From Streptomyces echinatus (lineage in GTDB: Bacteria > Actinomycetota > Actinomycetes > Streptomycetales > Streptomycetaceae), in NCBI RefSeq assembly GCF_014203595.1, contig NZ_JACHJK010000005.1, positions 278,105 through 342,104 of the forward strand: a stretch of 64,000 nt of DNA, written 5' to 3'. Each line of letters starts with the position of its first letter. Position 1 is the first letter of the stretch. Positions 33,404 to 41,713 of the stretch are shown here, one piece after another. Below the pieces are notes generated by a model. It did no database searches, had not been told where the DNA came from, and worked only from the letters and a program-made list of their open reading frames with translations. Made by a program: the position numbers and the translations under genes.

Positions 33404-34234
33404 TCAGGAACGGATGAACGCGAGGATGTCCGGGTTGAGGACCTCCGGGTGCGTCGACAGCATTCCGTGCGGGTAGCCCTCGTAGGACTTGAGGGTCCCG
33501 TTCTTCAGAAGCTTGACCGTCAGGGGCGCCGAGTCGTCGTACGGGACGACCTGGTCGTCGGTTCCGTGCGCGACGAGGACGGGCACCTCGATCTGCTGCA
33601 AGTCCTCGGTGAAGTCGGTCTCGGAGAACGCCGCAACGCACTCGTAGTGCGCGTTCGCCGCGCCCATCATGCCCTGGCGCCACCAGTTGTCGATCAGGCC
33701 CTGCGACACCTGCGCTCCGGGACGGTTGAAGCCGTAGAACGGCCCCGAGGGAATCTCAATGAACGACTGAGCCCGGTTGCCGGCAACGCCCTCACGGAAG
33801 CCGTCGAAGACCTCCATCGGCAGGCCGCCCGGGTTGGCCTCCGTCTTCAGCATCAGCGGTGGCACGGCGCCCACCAGGACCGCCTTCGAGACACGGCCGC
33901 GCTTGGCGCGGGCGACGTAGCGGGCGACCTCGCCGCCGCCGGTGGAGTGGCCGATGTGCACGGCGCCCCGCAGGTCGAGCGCGTCGGTCAGGGCGGTCAC
34001 GTCCGCGGCATAGGTGTCCATGTCGTGGCCGGTCGCGGTCTGGGTGGAGCGTCCGTGGCCACGGCGGTCGTGGGCGATGACTCGGTAGCCCTGCGCCAGG
34101 AAGAACAACATCTGGTTGTCCCAGTCGTCGGCGCTCAGCGGCCACCCGTGGTGGAAGACGATCGGCTCCCCCTCCCGAGGACCCCAGTCCTTGTAGAAGA
34201 TCGTGGTGCCGTCGTCGGTGGTGACTGTACCCAT
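33404..34234 (-). CDS. alpha/beta hydrolase, cofactor-free (non-heme) chloroperoxidase-like
   Basis: 276 aa. It has the perhydrolase/chloroperoxidase type of alpha/beta-hydrolase fold. The oxyanion region is HHGWPLS, the nucleophile elbow GHSTGGGE supplies Ser near residue 98, the acid is in HGTDDQVVP, and the catalytic His in GYPHGML. The pattern YKDWG-x(n)-HGWPL and HDRRGHGRS is typical of bacterial cofactor-free haloperoxidases, which are really esterases/perhydrolases. In-frame codons upstream of ATG 34234 extend into Arg-rich sequence and are rejected. It lies in a decayed region between an RHS remnant and tRNA-Arg, so it may be acquired. Confidence 0.9.
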   Translation of the reverse strand: MGTVTTDDGTTIFYKDWGPREGEPIVFHHGWPLSADDWDNQMLFFLAQGYRVIAHDRRGHGRSTQTATGHDMDTYAADVTALTDALDLRGAVHIGHSTGGGEVARYVARAKRGRVSKAVLVGAVPPLMLKTEANPGGLPMEVFDGFREGVAGNRAQSFIEIPSGPFYGFNRPGAQVSQGLIDNWWRQGMMGAANAHYECVAAFSETDFTEDLQQIEVPVLVAHGTDDQVVPYDDSAPLTVKLLKNGTLKSYEGYPHGMLSTHPEVLNPDILAFIRS

Positions 34235-34543
34235 CGCAGATCCTCCGCTCGTCCAAGCGCACCGCAGCCACGGAGGAATCGGTGGGGGCACGCGGGACTT
34301 CGCGCCCAGCGGGCGCGGTCCGGATGTACGGCCCACATTACGCCCTGCCCCTGCGGGCCACATCCGCAGCTTGCCGACGTCCGCCGAGCCTTGGAGGGGT
34401 GGAGTCAACGCCCGGCTGCTTCGACAGCACCCCGCGTCTGGCGTTCCTGTCCCCGGAGCCGGCGGTAACCAGACTGTTCAAGCGTTCCCGTCGTACGCCG
34501 TCGCCGTCGCCGTCGCCGGTCTCGGTACCTGCGCGACACGATC
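34235..34543. other. noncoding stretch upstream of the chloroperoxidase-like gene
   Basis: 309 bp without a supportable gene; it should carry the hydrolase promoter near 34240-34330. Open frames here are Arg/Pro-rich and without codon bias. Confidence 0.4.
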
Positions 34544-34774
34544 ATGACCCGGTCCGTCGTCATGCGCATGCGCCGCAGGGCCCGCGACGAGCACACGAAC
34601 CATCCCGGGCCGCGTCCACGAAGCCGAGGGACACGAGCTGCGCGACCGGCTCGCGCAGTGGGGGGTGCTGGCGCCCTGGTCATGCTGGTGATCTGGAACG
34701 TCCGTTCCCTGTCGCTGCTCGCGGTGGGCGTCGGACTCGTCGCGTTGGGACACGTCGTGATGCCCGCGCGTTGA
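34544..34774 (+). pseudogene. frameshifted remnant of a small membrane protein
   Basis: The 3' part encodes a hydrophobic helix (MLVIWNVRSLSLLAVGVGL) ending VALGHVVMPAR. Another frame just upstream reads EAEGHELRDRLAQWGVLAPW, with a helical, charged composition that fits the front of the same protein. No single frame joins them, so this looks like a decayed gene of unknown family. Confidence 0.3.
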
Positions 34775-34831
34775 TCGGTTCACTGCTCGCTGCTCGCTGA
34801 GAGGCGACTGCCGTCAGCTGCTGCCGTCAAG

Positions 34832-34864
34832 ACGGCCCGGACCTCAATCGGTCCGGGCCGTTTT
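34832..34864. terminator. intrinsic terminator downstream of tRNA-Arg
   Basis: A perfect 12-bp stem, ACGGCCCGGACC and GGTCCGGGCCGT, closes a TCAATC loop; TTTT follows on the plus strand. It lies 4 nt from the tRNA 3' CCA. In the minus direction it could also end the tRNA transcript, though the run of T is on the plus side. Confidence 0.75.
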
Positions 34865-34867
34865 CCC

Positions 34868-34943
34868 TGGTGCCCCCGGCAGGATTCGAACCTGCGACAC
34901 CCGCTTTAGGAGAGCGGTGCTCTATCCCCTGAGCTACGAAGGC
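34868..34943 (-). tRNA. tRNA-Arg (anticodon CCT), CCA encoded
   Basis: Read on the minus strand, a complete cloverleaf is visible: acceptor arm GCCTTCG / CGGGGGC (two G-U pairs), D-arm GCTC...GAGC, anticodon stem CCGCT/AGCGG with loop CTCCTAA, a 5-nt variable loop and T-arm GCAGG-TTCGAAT-CCTGC. The discriminator A is at 34871 and CCA is encoded at 34870-34868. The CCT anticodon reads AGG, a rare arginine codon in this genome. tRNA-Arg genes are frequent attachment sites for integrative elements. Confidence 0.96.
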
Positions 34944-35652
34944 GGGGCCCTTGATCGAGCCCTGGGCGGCCTGGGGCCGGTCGCTGTGGTGAGGCGATGC
35001 GGGCTGAGCCCACGACGCACGCCACAGCGTCCGCCGGGACGCCCGATCCACAGGGTACCGGATCAGGGCTCGGACGGACGCTGGTGCCGGGGAGCGGAGT
35101 GAGAGGGGCGGGCAGGCCGTGGTGCCGGACAGCCGCCGGCGGGTGATGGCCGCTCTGTGGCAGGGGCGCCCGCTCTGGGGCAGGGGCGCCATGTCGAGGT
35201 AGCGGGGTCGGCGTGGCGGTCAGCGCGGTTGCCTTGGCCGGGCGGACTCTTTGCGGGCGAGCTGCCGCGTTCGCCGACGGCCAGGGCGTCGGGCTGAAGC
35301 TTCCCAGGCTTTGTGAAGGGCCCGTCGAGGCCGCCCCGAGCGCCGGGGAACTCACCGCCCCGGGTGTCGCAGCCCTGCCCACCGATCTGCCTGTTGCCTG
35401 CTTACCGATCTGTTTGTCGACGCCTACCGGCCTGACCACTACCTCCCCCCCGCTGTGCTCCCTTGAGGAGGGCACCGGCGTGCACCGTGCCCCTGGTCGG
35501 ACTCGGTGTGTCCGCCCGGCCGGAGAGCCGCAGGGCAGCCGAGAGGGACGCCTGGCATCGCCCGGTGATTCAGGGGAGTTGGGGACGTACGAGGAATTCG
35601 TGTGAGCATTCGCCGTCACAGGCACACCTGTTCCACGTCACGGAGGAATCCC
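34944..35652. other. intergenic region, 709 bp
   Basis: No gene found. Frames such as 35213-35605 lack codon bias, family resemblance and ribosome sites. The tRNA promoter should lie near 34950-35000 on the minus strand. The base composition is less biased than in neighbouring genes, in keeping with a degraded stretch. Confidence 0.45.
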
Positions 35653-36129
35653 ATGCAGCGCACCGTCCCGACGACCGGCGGCTCCGTTCCGGTCCCCTCT
35701 CCCGACCACCGGTGGACCGTCCTGTTCTTCATCACGGAGCCCGGCATCGGTGAGCGACTGCCCGAACTGGGCGGCTGCACCACGGGACTGTGCTCCGCAC
35801 GCGACGCGGCGGCGGCGTTCGGCCGGGCCGACGCCCGGGTGCTCGGCGTCAGCGCGCACGCCCCCGGCCACCTGGCCGAGTTCGCCGAGGGCCGCGCCCT
35901 CGGTTACCCGCTGATCGGCGACGAGGACCTGTCCCTCGGCCGCGAACTCGGCGTCCCCGAGGTGCGGGCCGAGGGGCGGACGCTGTTCGCCCGGGCCGCC
36001 GTCGTCCTCGACCGCGCCGGCCGGGTCCGGTCCCTGATCCACCCGGTGCCCGAGGCGGAGCGGCACGCCGAGCTGGTCCTGGAGGAGCTGGCCGCTCTCG
36101 CGGCGTCCGAGGCGCTGTCCCATGGCTGA
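35653..36129 (+). CDS. peroxiredoxin, BCP/PrxQ-like
   Basis: 158 aa, thioredoxin fold. GGAGG lies just upstream of the ATG. The active-site segment GGCTTGLCSARD (Cys42, Cys47) matches the C-T-x-x-x-C arrangement of BCP/PrxQ enzymes, in which the first Cys is peroxidatic and the second resolving. The usual TP before the first Cys is replaced by LGG, so it is a divergent member. FARAAVVLDRAGRVR near residues 112-127 corresponds to the R-x-T/A-F-V-I-D strand. It should reduce hydroperoxides with thioredoxin; no partner gene is adjacent. Confidence 0.75.
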   Translation: MQRTVPTTGGSVPVPSPDHRWTVLFFITEPGIGERLPELGGCTTGLCSARDAAAAFGRADARVLGVSAHAPGHLAEFAEGRALGYPLIGDEDLSLGRELGVPEVRAEGRTLFARAAVVLDRAGRVRSLIHPVPEAERHAELVLEELAALAASEALSHG

Positions 36130-36247
36130 GCTGCCGTAGCCGCACGGGCCGACGGGTGTGTGTGCGCGGCCGCGGCCACCTGCGGCCGGAGCATGAAGCG
36201 CCGCGTGCCCTCGCCTCTGTCTGATCTGGCTGAGCGCGGCGTCCCGG

Positions 36248-37123
36248 TCAGCCGAGGAGGTACGCCGCCGCGGCCGCGATCAGGGCCACGCCGGCCAGCA
36301 CGTACATGAACCTCGACACCCGTCCCCGGCGCTCCTGTGCCGGGGACGTGGTGTGTTGCGGGACCGACTGCCAGGGGGCCATGGCGGCGGTGCCGTCCTG
36401 GTCGAGGACGACGTCCGCCACGACGACGGACACGTTGTCGTGACCACCCGCGTCGAGCGCCAGGGCGACCAGCCGGTCGGCGGCCTCCTCCCGGCTCGGT
36501 GACTGCATCGCCGTGGCCAGATCGGGCTCGCCCACGAGATCGGTCAGGCCGTCCGAGCAGAGCAGGAAGCGGTCGCCCGGCCGGGTCTCCAGCAGGGTCA
36601 GCGAGGGCTCCAGGTCCTCGTCGCCGACGAGCGCCTTCGTCACCATGGAACGCTGCGGGTGGGTCGCCGCCTCCGCCGCGGTGATCCGGCCGGCGTCCAG
36701 CAGGTTCTGCACCAGGCTGTCGTCGCGGGTCAGCAGCACGAGTTCGTCCGCCCGCATCAGGTACGTACGGGAATCCCCGACGTTGGCCACCACGAACCGG
36801 TCGCTGTCCTCCTCCAGCAGGACGGCGGTGATCGTGGTCCCCATGCCCTCCAGGTCGGGGGTGTCCCGAACCGCCTGCGCGATCGCCGAGTTGCCCTCCA
36901 GGATCACGGCACGCAGCGCCGCGGCCGGGTCGTCCTGCGCCGTCACGGGCCGCAGCCGGGCCATGTGCGAGACCGCGAGGGAGCTGGCGACCTCACCTCC
37001 GGCGTGGCCGCCCATACCGTCCGCCACCACCAGCAGGTGGGGCGCCGCGTACACGGAGTCCTCGTTCGCCTCACGCACGAGTCCTGTGTCGCTGCGGACG
37101 GTGAACTGGAGGGTCAGGGGCAT
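36248..37123 (-). CDS. PP2C-type serine/threonine phosphatase with C-terminal membrane anchor
   Basis: 291 aa. It has the full PP2C motif set: SDTGLVREANEDS, VVADGMGGHAGGEVAS, GTTITAV, VVANVGDSRTYLM, LLCSDGLTDLV and GGHDNVSVVVADV. The metal-binding Asp residues (ED, DGMGG, SDGL, GHDN) are all present. After ~245 residues comes a short linker and a C-terminal helix (FMYVLAGVALIAAAAAYLLG), so the enzyme is tethered to the membrane by its tail. Such phosphatases counter Hanks-type kinases; no kinase is next to it. GAGA 4 nt before the ATG supports the start. Confidence 0.92.
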   Translation of the reverse strand: MPLTLQFTVRSDTGLVREANEDSVYAAPHLLVVADGMGGHAGGEVASSLAVSHMARLRPVTAQDDPAAALRAVILEGNSAIAQAVRDTPDLEGMGTTITAVLLEEDSDRFVVANVGDSRTYLMRADELVLLTRDDSLVQNLLDAGRITAAEAATHPQRSMVTKALVGDEDLEPSLTLLETRPGDRFLLCSDGLTDLVGEPDLATAMQSPSREEAADRLVALALDAGGHDNVSVVVADVVLDQDGTAAMAPWQSVPQHTTSPAQERRGRVSRFMYVLAGVALIAAAAAYLLG

Positions 37124-37501
37124 AAGTTCTCCTGGCTGGGACAGGGGCGCGCGGCGGAGCACGGATCAGCGAGCGCCTGACCGCTCGGGCGATGTCCGCG
37201 ACCGTGACGGGGCGAGTGTGAGCGAGGACGGCGCGTGCGGTCCATGGCACGGATCTCCGCGGTATCCGGAGGGGCACGGAGTGTCCGGTCGAGAGCGACG
37301 GTGTGCGAGGACGTCGTCACGGTGACGGCCGGACGCCGAAACGACAGCGGGCGGCGGAGCCGACCACCGGGGTCCGGATCGCCTCTGAGTGATATGGGCA
37401 CACCACTCCAGGCTCACGTGATTTTCTTCGCCCCAAAAGCAGAAGTCAAGGCAGGCAGGTCAGCCCCGAGGGGGTGGCGGCCGCTGGTGTCGGCTCCTCG
37501 G
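37124..37501. other. intergenic region, 378 bp
   Basis: It contains the promoter region of the PP2C gene and the 3' flank of the IclR gene. I see no gene and no strong hairpin. Confidence 0.4.
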
Positions 37502-39169
37502 TCAGGACGGGGTGACCTGGGCGAAACGGGACGCGGTGTGCAGGTCCCGCTGGACGTGGTCGGCCGTTGCGCGGAGGGCGGGCAGCAGGTCCCGGACGCA
37601 CTCCTCCAGGGAGCGGCGGGCCGCGTGCGTGGCCACGTTCAGCGCGGCGACCGTGCGGCCCGTCCGGTCCCGGACCGGTACCGCGACGGACCGCAGGCCC
37701 GACTCCAGCTCCTCGTCGACCAGCGCGTACCCCTGGGCCCGCACCTCGGTGAGGCCGTGGGCCGGCGGGGTGCCGGTGTCCGCCAGGAGGACGCGGCCCA
37801 GCGAGGTCGCGGCGGCCGGCAGCCGCGCGCCCACGGTGATGCGCACGGTCAGGACCCGGCTCGCACCGGCGCCGGCCGTGTACTGGATCTCCGTGCCGTC
37901 CGGGGTCAGTACCGCCAGTGCCGTCGGCTCGTGAACCCGGTTCGCGAGGGCCCTCAGGTGGGGTTCGGCCAGGCGGGGCAGGGACGTCCGGGACAGCGGG
38001 GGGAAGCCGAGGTCCAGGACACGGGGGGTGAGGGTGAAGGTGCGGTCGTCGTGCGCGGCCACCAGGCCCAGGTGCTCGTGGGTGAGCAGGGCCCGGCGGG
38101 CGGTGGCCCGGGACAGGCCGGTCGCCCGGGCCACGTCCGTCAGGGACAGCGCCGGGCGGCCCTCGCCGAAGGCCGTCAGCACCGTCAGACCGCGGGCCAG
38201 CGACTCCACGAAGTCCCGGCCCAGTTCGTGCTTGGACGCCGTGGTCCAGGCCGCGAGTCCGGCGGGCGCGGGCCGGGGCTCGGGCGGGGGAGCGGTCCGC
38301 AGGTCGTCCTCCATCGCCGCCACCGCCGCCCGCAGCCGGGGCAGCAGGCTGGTGCGCAGGTCCGCCGCCGAGTGCCGGCTGGTGTGGCTGACCACGCTCG
38401 CCACGCAGGCCACGCGGCCGGTGCCGGGGTCCCGTACCGGGACGGACACGGCGACCAGGCCCGGTTCGATCAGCTGATCGTCCAGAGCCCAGCCGTCCCG
38501 CCGGGCCCGCTCCACGCGCCGCGTGAAGGCGACCTCGCCACCGGGTTCGCCGCGCGGGGGGACGGCGGGTTCGTCGCGTGGCGGTACGGCGGGTTCGCCG
38601 CGTGGGGGTGCGGCCGGGAAGTGGGTGTCCAGCGGGTCTCCGGCCCGGCGCGCCCGCCAGCGGGTCCAGTCGGCTTCCGTCCACTCGGCGGCGAACAGCG
38701 CGCCGGGCGCGGTCCGTTCGGCCGGCAGCAGGTCGCCGATGCGGAAGCTGACGGAGAGCGCGCGGCGGCGGGTGGCCTGGTGGATGAAGCGGATGCCGTC
38801 GAGGTCGGCGACCGCGAGCGACACCGACTCGTCCAGTTCGTCGGCGAGGGCGTCGGCGCGCGCGCCGAGCAGCGCGGGCAGGCGCAGGGCGGCCAGGTAG
38901 GCGTTGCCCAGCTCCATCACCCCCGGGGTGAGGACGACGTCCCGGCCGTCGAGGCGGACGTGGCCCATGCGGGCCAGGGTCGCGGTGATCCGGTCCACCG
39001 TGGAGCGGGCGAGACCGGTGGCCCGCTCCAGCGCGCTCGGGCTCAGCCTGCCGCCCGCCTCGGCCAGCCGCCGCAGTACACCGACTCCGCGCACCAGCGG
39101 CCCGACCGCCTCCCCCGGCACCCCGGCCCCGGCACGGGTGTCGGCGTCCACTGCGGTCATGGCGGGCAT
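37502..39169 (-). CDS. tandem double IclR-family regulator
   Basis: 555 aa, about twice the usual IclR length (~260). Two complete IclR units stand head to tail. Unit 1 (residues ~20-290) has HTH GGRLSPSALERATGLARSTVDRI and effector-domain ELDESVSLAVADLDGIRFI; unit 2 (~300-555) has HTH LSLTDVARATGLSRATARRALL and HEPTALAVLTPDGTEIQYT. Each unit ends with the SVAVPVRD-type strand. Unit 1 carries an inserted Pro/Arg/Glu-rich loop coded by three 24-nt repeats. ATG 39169 has GGAGAG 4 nt upstream. IclR proteins control catabolic operons, but no target is divergent here. Both DNA-binding domains look intact. Confidence 0.92.
   Translation of the reverse strand: MPAMTAVDADTRAGAGVPGEAVGPLVRGVGVLRRLAEAGGRLSPSALERATGLARSTVDRITATLARMGHVRLDGRDVVLTPGVMELGNAYLAALRLPALLGARADALADELDESVSLAVADLDGIRFIHQATRRRALSVSFRIGDLLPAERTAPGALFAAEWTEADWTRWRARRAGDPLDTHFPAAPPRGEPAVPPRDEPAVPPRGEPGGEVAFTRRVERARRDGWALDDQLIEPGLVAVSVPVRDPGTGRVACVASVVSHTSRHSAADLRTSLLPRLRAAVAAMEDDLRTAPPPEPRPAPAGLAAWTTASKHELGRDFVESLARGLTVLTAFGEGRPALSLTDVARATGLSRATARRALLTHEHLGLVAAHDDRTFTLTPRVLDLGFPPLSRTSLPRLAEPHLRALANRVHEPTALAVLTPDGTEIQYTAGAGASRVLTVRITVGARLPAAATSLGRVLLADTGTPPAHGLTEVRAQGYALVDEELESGLRSVAVPVRDRTGRTVAALNVATHAARRSLEECVRDLLPALRATADHVQRDLHTASRFAQVTPS
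38543..38614. repeat. three tandem 24-nt repeats inside the double IclR gene
   Basis: Copies at 38543, 38567 and 38591 encode an 8-residue unit of the type (R/D)EPAVPPR. The array lies in the effector domain of unit 1 and could vary in copy number. Confidence 0.8.
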
Positions 39170-39317
39170 CGTCTCTCCGGTACGGCATCGCGGCACGCCT
39201 ACGGTAAACCCCGCCCGGTACCCCCCGCCGAGGTCGCCTCCAGGGCCGTCCCCCACGCCCGCCCGCCCCGGAACCGCCCGCCGCTGCAGTCGGAGGCCGG
39301 GATCCGTTCGGCCTCCC

Positions 39318-40598
39318 TCACGTCCGAGTGATCCGGACCCGGTAGTTCCCGTCCTCGTCCGTGCTCACCACCTGCACGGTGATGCCGTGCCGCGGGTCCT
39401 TGAAGCTCTCGCCGGGGGCGAAGGGGGCGTCGGAGAGTTCCGCGTGGACGTTGGGACTGCGGGTGCAGCCGCCGCTGTTGCGCCGGCTGTCGAAGACGGT
39501 GACCGGTCCGCGGCCGGTGTCGACCGTGGCGTCGACCCGGTAGATGAGGACGCCCGGGCGGCACACGGACTCGTCGTTGCCGCCCTGCGCGCGGACCTCC
39601 AGCGCGTAGGTGGTGCGCGCGGTGACCGGCACCAGGACCAGCTTTCCGCCGCCCGCCTCGTGCAGGGGTGACAGGGTGAAGTCCTCGCTGCCCCGTGCCG
39701 CCGCGCAGCCGACCTGACCGCCGTCCAGCCAGCCCAGCTTCCACTTGTGCCAGCCGAGCAGGTCGTTGTTGGCGCCCCAGTCCTCGCTCATGATGTCCCA
39801 GTGCCCGACCGCGCCCCCGCCGTCCTGCGTGTACAGGTCGGGCAGGCCGAAGGTGTGGCCGTTCTCGTGCGGCAGCACCCGGTAGCCGGTGCGGTCGTAG
39901 GAGCCGGAGCCGTCGTCCTGGCGGGAGTAGACGAAGGAGGCGTTGGATATGCGGACGCCGTCGGCGACCGGGGCGTCGTCGTTGCCGGCGAAGGTCACGG
40001 ACAGCACGGTGTCCAGGGCGGAGGGGCCGGCGTTCGGGGTGACGAGCACGTTGAGCAGGTCGTAACTGCGGAAGTCCACCCGCGGGTCGGCGGCGGACAC
40101 GAGGTCCTGCACCAGGTTCCGGTATCCGGGGTCGAAGGGTGCGCCGCGCTCTATGCCGTACTCCCGGAACCGCTTCGGCATGCGCAGCCAGCCGGTGACG
40201 GGGGTCTCGGCGCGGTAGTCGAGACGGCCGTACGACGCGTTGCGGAACCAGTCCTGGGTCTGCGGGAAGAACTCGTGGAAGCGGTCCATCGCCTTGCCCT
40301 GGCCGGGCGCGTCGGGGAAGTCGACCATGAGGGTCAGGGCACGGACCGTGCCGGTGGAGCGGGAGTAGCCGGGCGGGGTGGGCAGGCCCTCGGTCATCTG
40401 CACGCCCAGGCCGCCATGGACCATGCAGGGGACGAGCGCGGAGGAGCGGGCCAGGCCGACCGGCCCGGCGGTGGTGGGCGCCGTCAGGTGTCCGGCCCCC
40501 GCCGAGGTGCTGACCGCGAGGGTCAGTGCGGTCACCACGGTGAGGGCGGCTACCCGGCGCGGTCGTATGCGGCGGCGGGGCGGCGGCTGCGGCTGCAT
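39318..40598 (-). CDS. M6-family (immune inhibitor A-like) secreted metalloprotease
   Basis: 426 aa. A signal peptide is clear: ten basic/Pro residues, then AALTVVTALTLAVSTSAGAG with cleavage near residue 35. The catalytic domain carries the zinc motif HENGHTFGLPDLY (His244, Glu245, His248, with a downstream Asp). The preceding DFPD and following WDIMS segments are typical of M6 peptidases, and a Cys-containing C-terminal beta region completes the protein. It is smaller than InhA because the C-terminal binding modules are missing. It should be exported and cut proteins outside the cell. ATG 40598 is preceded by AAAGG. Confidence 0.9.
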   Translation of the reverse strand: MQPQPPPRRRIRPRRVAALTVVTALTLAVSTSAGAGHLTAPTTAGPVGLARSSALVPCMVHGGLGVQMTEGLPTPPGYSRSTGTVRALTLMVDFPDAPGQGKAMDRFHEFFPQTQDWFRNASYGRLDYRAETPVTGWLRMPKRFREYGIERGAPFDPGYRNLVQDLVSAADPRVDFRSYDLLNVLVTPNAGPSALDTVLSVTFAGNDDAPVADGVRISNASFVYSRQDDGSGSYDRTGYRVLPHENGHTFGLPDLYTQDGGGAVGHWDIMSEDWGANNDLLGWHKWKLGWLDGGQVGCAAARGSEDFTLSPLHEAGGGKLVLVPVTARTTYALEVRAQGGNDESVCRPGVLIYRVDATVDTGRGPVTVFDSRRNSGGCTRSPNVHAELSDAPFAPGESFKDPRHGITVQVVSTDEDGNYRVRITRT

Positions 40599-40786
40599 GC
40601 AGGGACCTTTCGCGCCACGGCAGCCGGTCTCCGGCTGCACCCTTGCGCTCACCCTGTGTCGGCGGGGCGGCGGGCGCGCGCTGAAGGAGACCGATGGTGG
40701 GAAAGCGGGTCCGCGAGGGGGTGAAACCCGGCCGGTGGCGATTGTGTCCCAGGTCACAGCAATTCTTTCCGCGGCCGGGAAATAAC

Positions 40787-40803
40787 CGGGGACGTCTTCC
40801 CCG
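40787..40803. promoter_or_regulatory. short GC-rich inverted repeat upstream of the TetR gene
   Basis: CGGGGA and TCCCCG flank CGTCT, followed by TTT, in the 285-bp gap between the metalloprotease and TetR starts. It could be a TetR operator or a small terminator; the sequence does not decide. Confidence 0.3.
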
Positions 40804-40883
40804 TTTAGCCCTGTGTCCGAGCGAAACGGGGAGCGGCTCCCCGGATCGCCACCCTCGAACCGCTCTCGACCCAAGGAGTACCC

Positions 40884-41531
40884 GTGCCCGCCACGACCGC
40901 CCCCGCAGTGCGCAAGGTGTCCCGGCCTCGCGCCGACGCCCTGCGCAACCGGGAGCGGATCGTCACCGCCGCCCGCGAGATGTTCGTCGAACACGGCCCG
41001 GACGTGCCGCTCGACGAGATCGCCCGCCGGGCCGGCGTCGGCAACGCCACGGTGTACCGCAACTTCCCCGACCGTGACGCCCTCGTCCGCGAGGTCGTCT
41101 GCTCCGTCATGGACCGCACGGCCGAGGCGGCCGAAGTGGCCCTCGCCGAGACCGGGGACGCCTTCGCGGCCCTGGAGCACTTCGTGCACGCCGCCGCCGA
41201 CGAGCGGATCAGCGCGCTGTGCCCCATGGTGTCCAGCACCTTCGACCAGCACCATCCCGACCTGGAGGCCTCCCGCGAGCGGATCGAGCGGCTCGTCGAG
41301 GAGATCATGGGCCGGGCCGAGGCGGCCGGGCAGCTCCGGTCCGACGTCGGCGTCGGCGATCTGCTGATCGTCGTGGCCCAGTTGAGCCGGCCCCCGGCCG
41401 GCACCGACTGCCTTCGCGGCGACCGCTTCGTCCACCGCCATCTGCAGCTGTTCCTCGACGGCCTGCGGGCCCCCGCCCGCTCCGCCCTGCCGGGTGAGGC
41501 CGTCGACATCAAGGAGCTGCGCGACTCCTGA
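40884..41531 (+). CDS. TetR family transcriptional regulator
   Basis: 215 aa. GTG 40884 is preceded by AAGGAG. The N-terminal TetR domain is canonical: RADALRNRERIVTAAREMFVEHGPDVPLDEIARRAGVGNATVYRNFPDRDALV (residues ~12-65), and the ligand domain fills the rest. It lies 182 bp upstream of a DHA2 drug exporter in the same orientation; TetR/DHA2 pairs of this kind are usually a repressor and its target. The short direct repeats in the gap are candidate operators. Confidence 0.93.
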   Translation: MPATTAPAVRKVSRPRADALRNRERIVTAAREMFVEHGPDVPLDEIARRAGVGNATVYRNFPDRDALVREVVCSVMDRTAEAAEVALAETGDAFAALEHFVHAAADERISALCPMVSSTFDQHHPDLEASRERIERLVEEIMGRAEAAGQLRSDVGVGDLLIVVAQLSRPPAGTDCLRGDRFVHRHLQLFLDGLRAPARSALPGEAVDIKELRDS

Positions 41532-41660
41532 CCGATCAGTTCAGCTCCCGCGTCCGGTCCATCACCACGGCACGACGGCCGGCACGGCCGCTCACTTGCT
41601 CCTGACCTCTCCGCCTTACTCCGTTTTCTCGCCATTTTTCGCCACTGTTTCCGCCACAGC

Positions 41661-41700
41661 CTTCCGTCACGTCTTCCGTCACGAAGTCACGAAGTCCCGA
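41661..41700. promoter_or_regulatory. clustered short repeats upstream of the DHA2 exporter
   Basis: CTTCCGTCACG occurs twice, followed by CACGAAGTCACGAAGTC and CGAAG. CTTC/GAAG sequences form short overlapping dyads. Position in the TetR/exporter gap suggests an operator region. Confidence 0.35.
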
Positions 41701-41713
41701 AGTGGGTACCTCC

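Noticed and set aside
34871..34943. att-site duplication of the tRNA-Arg 3' end
   Set aside because: I looked for a second copy of the T-arm/acceptor sequence in the decayed region to the left and did not find one.
35213..35605. 130-codon frame in the gap after tRNA-Arg
   Set aside because: No codon bias, no family resemblance and no ribosome site; the region looks noncoding.
40744..40762. CRP-like dyad TGTCCCAGGTCACA upstream of the TetR and metalloprotease genes
   Set aside because: Only one half-site (GTCACA) is convincing; symmetry is too weak to call a Crp site.
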